Assembly: GCA_002352055.1 (NCBI GenBank)
Contig: DEHS01000062.1
Location: forward strand, 19,582 to 28,610
Length of the DNA: 9,029 bases
Reading direction: 5' to 3'
Source of the DNA: Legionellaceae bacterium UBA2794
GTDB taxonomy: Bacteria; Pseudomonadota; Gammaproteobacteria; Legionellales; Legionellaceae
Shown here: piece after piece, positions 6,338 to 9,029 of the stretch
How positions within the stretch are numbered: the first letter of the stretch is position 1
Layout: each line of letters begins with the position of its first letter
Made by a program: the position numbers and the translations under genes
Notes under the pieces: generated by a model
Told to the model about the DNA's origin: nothing
What the model saw: only the letters and a program-made list of their open reading frames with translations
Databases searched by the model: none

Positions 6338-7162
6338 TTATTTATCCTGATTAAAAATCCAGGTCGCTTGGACCAGGAATTGATTCGCATGTAATTTTGC
6401 ATTGGTAAGTGTTCCCGAGACTTGCGTAGTATCAATATAAGCGTTACCCAACTGTAGCGATCCCAAATCGGTATACCGATAACCTAGTCCCAGTCGCATT
6501 GATGAAGTAATGGTCAGATCAATACCTAGACCTAAAGCGTAACTCAGCGAGGTGTGAGTATTATCTTGATACATCCTAGTGAATGTGAGGTAATAAGGTA
6601 CCGTTGTATGATAATTATATGCTCTATTAAACGAAGCTCCCAGCCCTGCAAAAACATAAGGATGGTATTTACTATGAAACTGATACAACAGTTTTGCGCT
6701 CGCCATAAGTTGCTGGGAAACAGCATTAAAATGATAGCCAAACACGTCAGCGGATTGGACGTCAGCTCCCTGTACAAAAATTCCTTCTGCTGAAAAAGGA
6801 CGAGGGGTGGTATTAAAATCAACTCCCGGCTGAATTTTCCACCTGGCATTTAAATCTGATTCTGCACCAATAAAAATTTCAAATAATGCTGAATTACGGG
6901 ACGAGTGCTGCGCGGTGTACTCATAAAATTCGTCAGTAATTTGGTTTTGAATTGGAAAAGATTGTGATTGATTGATCGTAGAAACCGATGAGCTACCAAC
7001 TCCCAATGCAAAAACAGGATTCCATGGCTTATCAAAAATCACTAAACCTGAAGAATAGGTATGATGAGAAAGAAAGACTCCGGGAAAACCTATAAATGCA
7101 ATTATTCCCAGTGTTCGAATATTCTCAAGCTTATTAAAGATCCATTTCATGGTTTCATCCAT
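6338..7162 (-). CDS. outer-membrane beta-barrel protein, Legionella-type
   Basis: The 274-residue product resembles a family of outer-membrane barrel proteins abundant in Legionella. Near the N-terminus is a hydrophobic signal segment (LGIIAFIGFPGVFLS, 18-32). Alternating beta-strand patterns follow: WNPVFALGVG (47-56), ALFEIFIGAE (92-101), WKIQPGVDF (108-116), YHPYVFAGLGASFNRAYNY (166-184), SYALGLGIDL (207-216), RLGLGYRYTDLG (223-234) and the last strand FLVQATWIF (262-270). The final strand ends in F and is followed by NQDK. Two starts fit: ATG at 7162 (274 residues) and ATG at 7150 (270). The second has GGATGA 4 nt upstream and the first has no ribosome site, so 7150 is preferred. It leads a two-gene unit with the propeller gene. 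Function is unknown: porin, adhesin or structural roles are all possible. Confidence 0.8.
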   Translation of the reverse strand: MDETMKWIFNKLENIRTLGIIAFIGFPGVFLSHHTYSSGLVIFDKPWNPVFALGVGSSSVSTINQSQSFPIQNQITDEFYEYTAQHSSRNSALFEIFIGAESDLNARWKIQPGVDFNTTPRPFSAEGIFVQGADVQSADVFGYHFNAVSQQLMASAKLLYQFHSKYHPYVFAGLGASFNRAYNYHTTVPYYLTFTRMYQDNTHTSLSYALGLGIDLTITSSMRLGLGYRYTDLGSLQLGNAYIDTTQVSGTLTNAKLHANQFLVQATWIFNQDK

Positions 7163-7359
7163 ATGATTTTTAGTATATCTGAATTAATTTACCACTGAAA
7201 AAGCGGAGAAACCATGAATAATTTCAATATTATCATTAACCAATTATTTCATCAGATAATCTCTTCAGGTAATGAAATCTATTGAGATAAGTTCAATTTA
7301 TCCATTGATGGCTCTAATTTAATATTTGGCTAATTTAAATTCATCTTCAACGAGTAACC
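7163..7359. other. intergenic spacer between the barrel and TPR genes
   Basis: This 197-bp AT-rich spacer separates two minus-strand genes. It holds the -10 candidate of the barrel gene. I find no convincing hairpin with a U-tract after the TPR stop codon, so termination there is either Rho-dependent or absent. A 23-codon plus-strand ORF at 7214-7285 begins after GGAG (7205-7208) but has no recognisable sequence. Confidence 0.5.
7172..7177 (-). promoter_or_regulatory. candidate -10 of the barrel-propeller transcript
   Basis: Minus-strand TATACT (7177 to 7172) lies 22 nt before the preferred start at 7150, so transcription would begin near 7165. The -35 region at 17 bp (TTTCAG) is weak. TATACT also occurs inside genes in this AT-rich window, for example at 3271-3276, so the evidence rests on position. 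Confidence 0.4.
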
Positions 7360-8490
7360 TTAGTGTAATTGCTCAGATTCCTTTATGTCTTCAAGAATAA
7401 ATAATAACTTTTCGCTAACTGGAATTTTACTGTCTTTAAGTGTTTTTAATAAGTGTGATTTCGCTTTTTCCGGATTTTTATGAGTTAAATATATGGTTTC
7501 AGCAATTTCGGTAAGGAAACAGTCAGGACTTAATTCATTCGCTTTTGCGATTAACTGTTCTGCTTTAATAAAGTCTTCGTTTAAAACATAGATGAGAGCC
7601 AGTCCCGCCCAAGCATCAGCTAATTCATCAACAAGCGTGATGGCATTTTGATACGTTTCATGGGCTTCGTTTAAATGATTATTGAGTAACTGACACCATG
7701 CGAGAGAGATTAATGCATCGTAGAATTCTGGATGAATTTCTGTAGTTTTGATTAATGCCTGTTCTGCCGCTGTAAGGTTTCCCTCAATCATATGCGTGGC
7801 TCCCAAGGCAAACCACAGGCGGCTGTCTTCAGGATTGATTTTCAGGAGTTGTTCAATTTCATTGATTGATGTATTTTGTGTTTCCAATCGAAGCATTAAT
7901 GAGACGATTTGGGCATCATAATTATCTTTATCCAATTCCAACGTCCGATGACTCGCTTGTGCTGCTAATTCATCCTCATTCAAATCCAGGTAAATAAGCG
8001 AGAGTAACCCTAAGGCCTCGGCATCAGTTTCATTATTAGCCAGAACATTCTCAGCAAGACTTGCTGCCTGTTCCAGATCATTTTTTCGATGACAGATTCG
8101 GGACATTAACAATTCTGCCTCAGGATGGTGCAGGTTTTCATTTAATATTGGGGCCAGAGCATCCCATGCTTCGTCTAATTCATTGATTATAAAACAGGTG
8201 AATCCTAAATTATAGCGAAGGGCTACTGTATCACTTAGTTTTAAAGCCTCCTGAAAATTTATTTTTGCTTCATCGAATAGACCAAGGTTCAGATTGATTA
8301 ATCCTTGATGCCCTTTACACGCTTCATCATTAATCAGTTTGGCTTTATTCAGATATTGCTGTGCCAATTCCAGATTTTTTAACTCGACATACAGATTGCT
8401 GATTTCAATTAATAGCATTAAATTATTTTCATCTTGTGCAAGATAAGTAAGGAGACGATTTAATTTTTCCTGAATTAATGGTTGGCTCAT
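7360..8490 (-). CDS. cytoplasmic tetratricopeptide (TPR) repeat protein
   Basis: This 376-residue protein is helical throughout and built from degenerate 34-residue TPR units. Recognisable helix pairs with the usual A-x-x-Y/L...A spacing include LLIEISNLYVELKNLELAQQ (26-45), GHQGLINLNLGLFDEAKINF (60-79), LRYNLGFTCFIINELDEAWD (91-110), ALGLLSLIYLDLNEDELAAQ (159-178), LWFALGATHMIEGNLTAAEQ (225-244), ALISLAWCQLLNNHLNEAHE (259-278) and AWAGLALIYVLNEDFIKAEQ (293-312). About nine to ten repeats fit the length. There is no signal peptide or membrane segment and the protein is acidic, so it should act in the cytoplasm as a protein-binding scaffold. The partner cannot be told from sequence. ATG at 8490 is preceded by AAGGA, which fixes the start. 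It is single and separated from the barrel gene by 197 bp. Confidence 0.88.
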   Translation of the reverse strand: MSQPLIQEKLNRLLTYLAQDENNLMLLIEISNLYVELKNLELAQQYLNKAKLINDEACKGHQGLINLNLGLFDEAKINFQEALKLSDTVALRYNLGFTCFIINELDEAWDALAPILNENLHHPEAELLMSRICHRKNDLEQAASLAENVLANNETDAEALGLLSLIYLDLNEDELAAQASHRTLELDKDNYDAQIVSLMLRLETQNTSINEIEQLLKINPEDSRLWFALGATHMIEGNLTAAEQALIKTTEIHPEFYDALISLAWCQLLNNHLNEAHETYQNAITLVDELADAWAGLALIYVLNEDFIKAEQLIAKANELSPDCFLTEIAETIYLTHKNPEKAKSHLLKTLKDSKIPVSEKLLFILEDIKESEQLH

Positions 8491-8700
8491 TAGAATCCTT
8501 TGATTGTGTTGGGTTGGATTGGTTATAGGGCGCTACTATAAACCATATGAGCAAAAAGACAAAATCAGTTCTTTATAGTTTTACCGACGTTTTAAGCGTT
8601 ATATTTTTTGTAAATATTCTCAATATGCAATTCAAATCTTATGGGGTTTAATTTCTTATGGTTAAATTCTAAAATCACGCATCAAACCAGACATGAAATT
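8491..8700. other. AT-rich spacer upstream of the TPR gene
   Basis: Apart from the TPR promoter this stretch shows no supported feature. A plus-strand ORF starting at 8641 has no ribosome site and runs straight into the repeat element, so it is not counted as a gene. Confidence 0.5.
8535..8562 (-). promoter_or_regulatory. sigma-70-type promoter of the TPR gene
   Basis: On the minus strand TTGTCT (8562 to 8557) and TATAGT (8540 to 8535) are spaced by 16 bp. They match the -35 consensus at 4 of 6 and the -10 consensus at 5 of 6 positions. Transcription would start near 8528, about 37 nt before the start codon. This is the only promoter in the window with a recognisable -35. Confidence 0.55.
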
Positions 8701-8703
8701 ACT

Positions 8704-8734
8704 GGATCCCTCGGACGAGCCGAGGGACGTAGGG
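8704..8734. repeat. REP-like palindromic element, left copy
   Basis: CCCTCGG (8708-8714), loop ACGAG, CCGAGGG (8720-8726) form a perfect 7-bp GC-rich hairpin, followed by ACGTAGGG. A GC-rich island in AT-rich intergenic DNA with a conserved one-sided tail resembles the REP-like elements dispersed in Legionella and other bacterial genomes. No U-tract follows, so it is not a standard terminator. Confidence 0.6.
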
Positions 8735-8748
8735 ATTTATTTGAGACA

Positions 8749-8990
8749 GAGCTGAGGACTTATATCATAAGAGCTGAGGATTTGTCCCTTTTTTTAGTGA
8801 TCGAATATCAGGTAGAGCTGAGGATATATAGCCTTAGAGCTGAGGATATATAGCCTTAGAGTCGAGGATATATAGTCTTAGAGAAGAGGATATATAGTCT
8901 TAGAGAAGAGGATATATAGTCTTAGACAAGAGAATATATTCCTTTAGAGCCTAGGATTTATATTTACAAATCCTAGGATTTATGAAAAAT
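8749..8990 (+). repeat. 22-bp tandem repeat array, about eleven units
   Basis: Units begin at 8749, 8771, 8793, 8815, 8837, 8859, 8881, 8903, 8925, 8947 and 8969. The core reads GAG, three variable bases, GAGGATATATAG, then YCTTA. Units at 8815 and 8837 are identical, as are 8881 and 8903; the unit at 8793 is badly eroded but stays in register. Outer units are diverged (GAGGACTTATATC, then CTAGGATTTAT at the right end). Homogeneous centre and decayed edges are typical of expansion by slippage or unequal exchange. The period is not a multiple of three, so the array is unlikely to code. Confidence 0.85.
8950..8977. repeat. 10-bp stem-loop formed by the last two array units
   Basis: CCTAGGATTT (8950-8959) and AAATCCTAGG (8968-8977) are perfect inverted repeats with an 8-nt loop. 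CCTAGGATTTAT also occurs twice, exactly 22 nt apart, so this dyad grew out of the tandem array. It might act as a weak terminator, since AT-rich sequence follows, but no clean T-run is present. Confidence 0.5.
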
Positions 8991-9004
8991 TTATTTGCCA
9001 CCGC

Positions 9005-9029
9005 CCCTACGTCCCTCGGCTTGACCCTG
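9005..9029. repeat. REP-like element, right copy, inverted and cut by the window edge
   Basis: CCCTACGTCCCTCGGCTTG from 9005 is the left element turned around. Read on the other strand it gives GTCAAGCCGAGGG, then ACGTAGGG. Its loop side (TTGAC) differs from the left copy (ACGAG), and the far arm of the hairpin lies beyond the window or is missing. Confidence 0.5.

Larger units (their letters stand above)
8718..9021. repeat. 17-bp perfect inverted repeat bracketing the tandem array
   Basis: AGCCGAGGGACGTAGGG at 8718-8734 is the exact reverse complement of CCCTACGTCCCTCGGCT at 9005-9021. The arms are 270 bp apart and face each other. The whole composite, arms plus 22-bp array, is likely a repetitive or mobile-type unit in the broad sense (BIME, REPIN or MITE-like). 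No transposase is present in the window. Confidence 0.7.

Noticed and set aside
8641..8853. 70-codon plus-strand ORF entering the repeat element
   Set aside because: No ribosome site. It runs through a GC-rich hairpin and a 22-bp array whose period is not a multiple of three, and the ELR-TYIIRAED-like repeats in it are just the array read in rotating frames.
8749..8990. CRISPR array
   Set aside because: Units abut with no spacers between them, the period is only 22 bp, and no cas gene is present.
8749..8990. Plasmid-type iteron origin
   Set aside because: Twenty-two bp is a typical iteron length, but there is no replication initiator gene, and no DnaA box lies nearby. The surroundings look chromosomal.
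1..9029. TATACT as a window-wide regulon signature
   Set aside because: The hexamer also occurs inside genes (3271-3276 plus; near 5426 minus). Only the longer GCTATACT at matching distance before both usp genes was kept as meaningful.

Overview
The window looks like a piece of low-GC gammaproteobacterial chromosome, most likely from Legionella or a close relative. This is inferred from family resemblance, not from a search. The 270-residue outer-membrane barrel and the secreted Cys-ladder beta-propeller resemble families common in Legionella. The AT-rich intergenic DNA and the REP-like palindrome (CCCTCGG, loop, CCGAGGG, then ACGTAGGG) fit the same view. There is no rRNA, tRNA, CRISPR array, transposase or phage gene, and the protein-coding part reads as ordinary chromosomal sequence.

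Layout. Positions 1-66 may hold the last codons of an upstream gene. Positions 239-2403 carry a plus-strand three-gene cluster: a FAXC/metaxin-type GST-fold protein, a Kdo hydroxylase (kdoO) that would modify the LPS inner core, and a small exported protein of unknown function. A lone minus-strand gene of unknown function follows (2495-3040). Its terminator hairpin coincides with a head-to-head pair of DnaA-box-like 9-mers. Next come two tandem-domain universal stress proteins, convergent with only 2 nt between their stops (3201-4091 plus, 4094-5032 minus). Upstream of the second, on the minus strand, lie a secreted six-repeat beta-propeller (5064-6329) and an outer-membrane beta-barrel (6338-7162), probably co-transcribed. 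A cytoplasmic TPR protein (7360-8490, minus) is the last gene. The final 330 bases are non-coding: about eleven 22-bp tandem units bracketed by a 17-bp inverted repeat that belongs to two opposed REP-like elements.

How the genes fit together. The common theme is envelope and stress: LPS core hydroxylation, exported and outer-membrane proteins, and two Usp proteins. Both usp genes carry the same GCTATACT extended -10 at nearly the same distance from their start codons, without a clear -35. This resembles a stationary-phase (sigma-S) promoter. The GST/kdoO cluster has a related TCTATACT box. The most unusual part is the right-hand repeat element, which no ordinary gene annotation explains and which is cut by the window edge.
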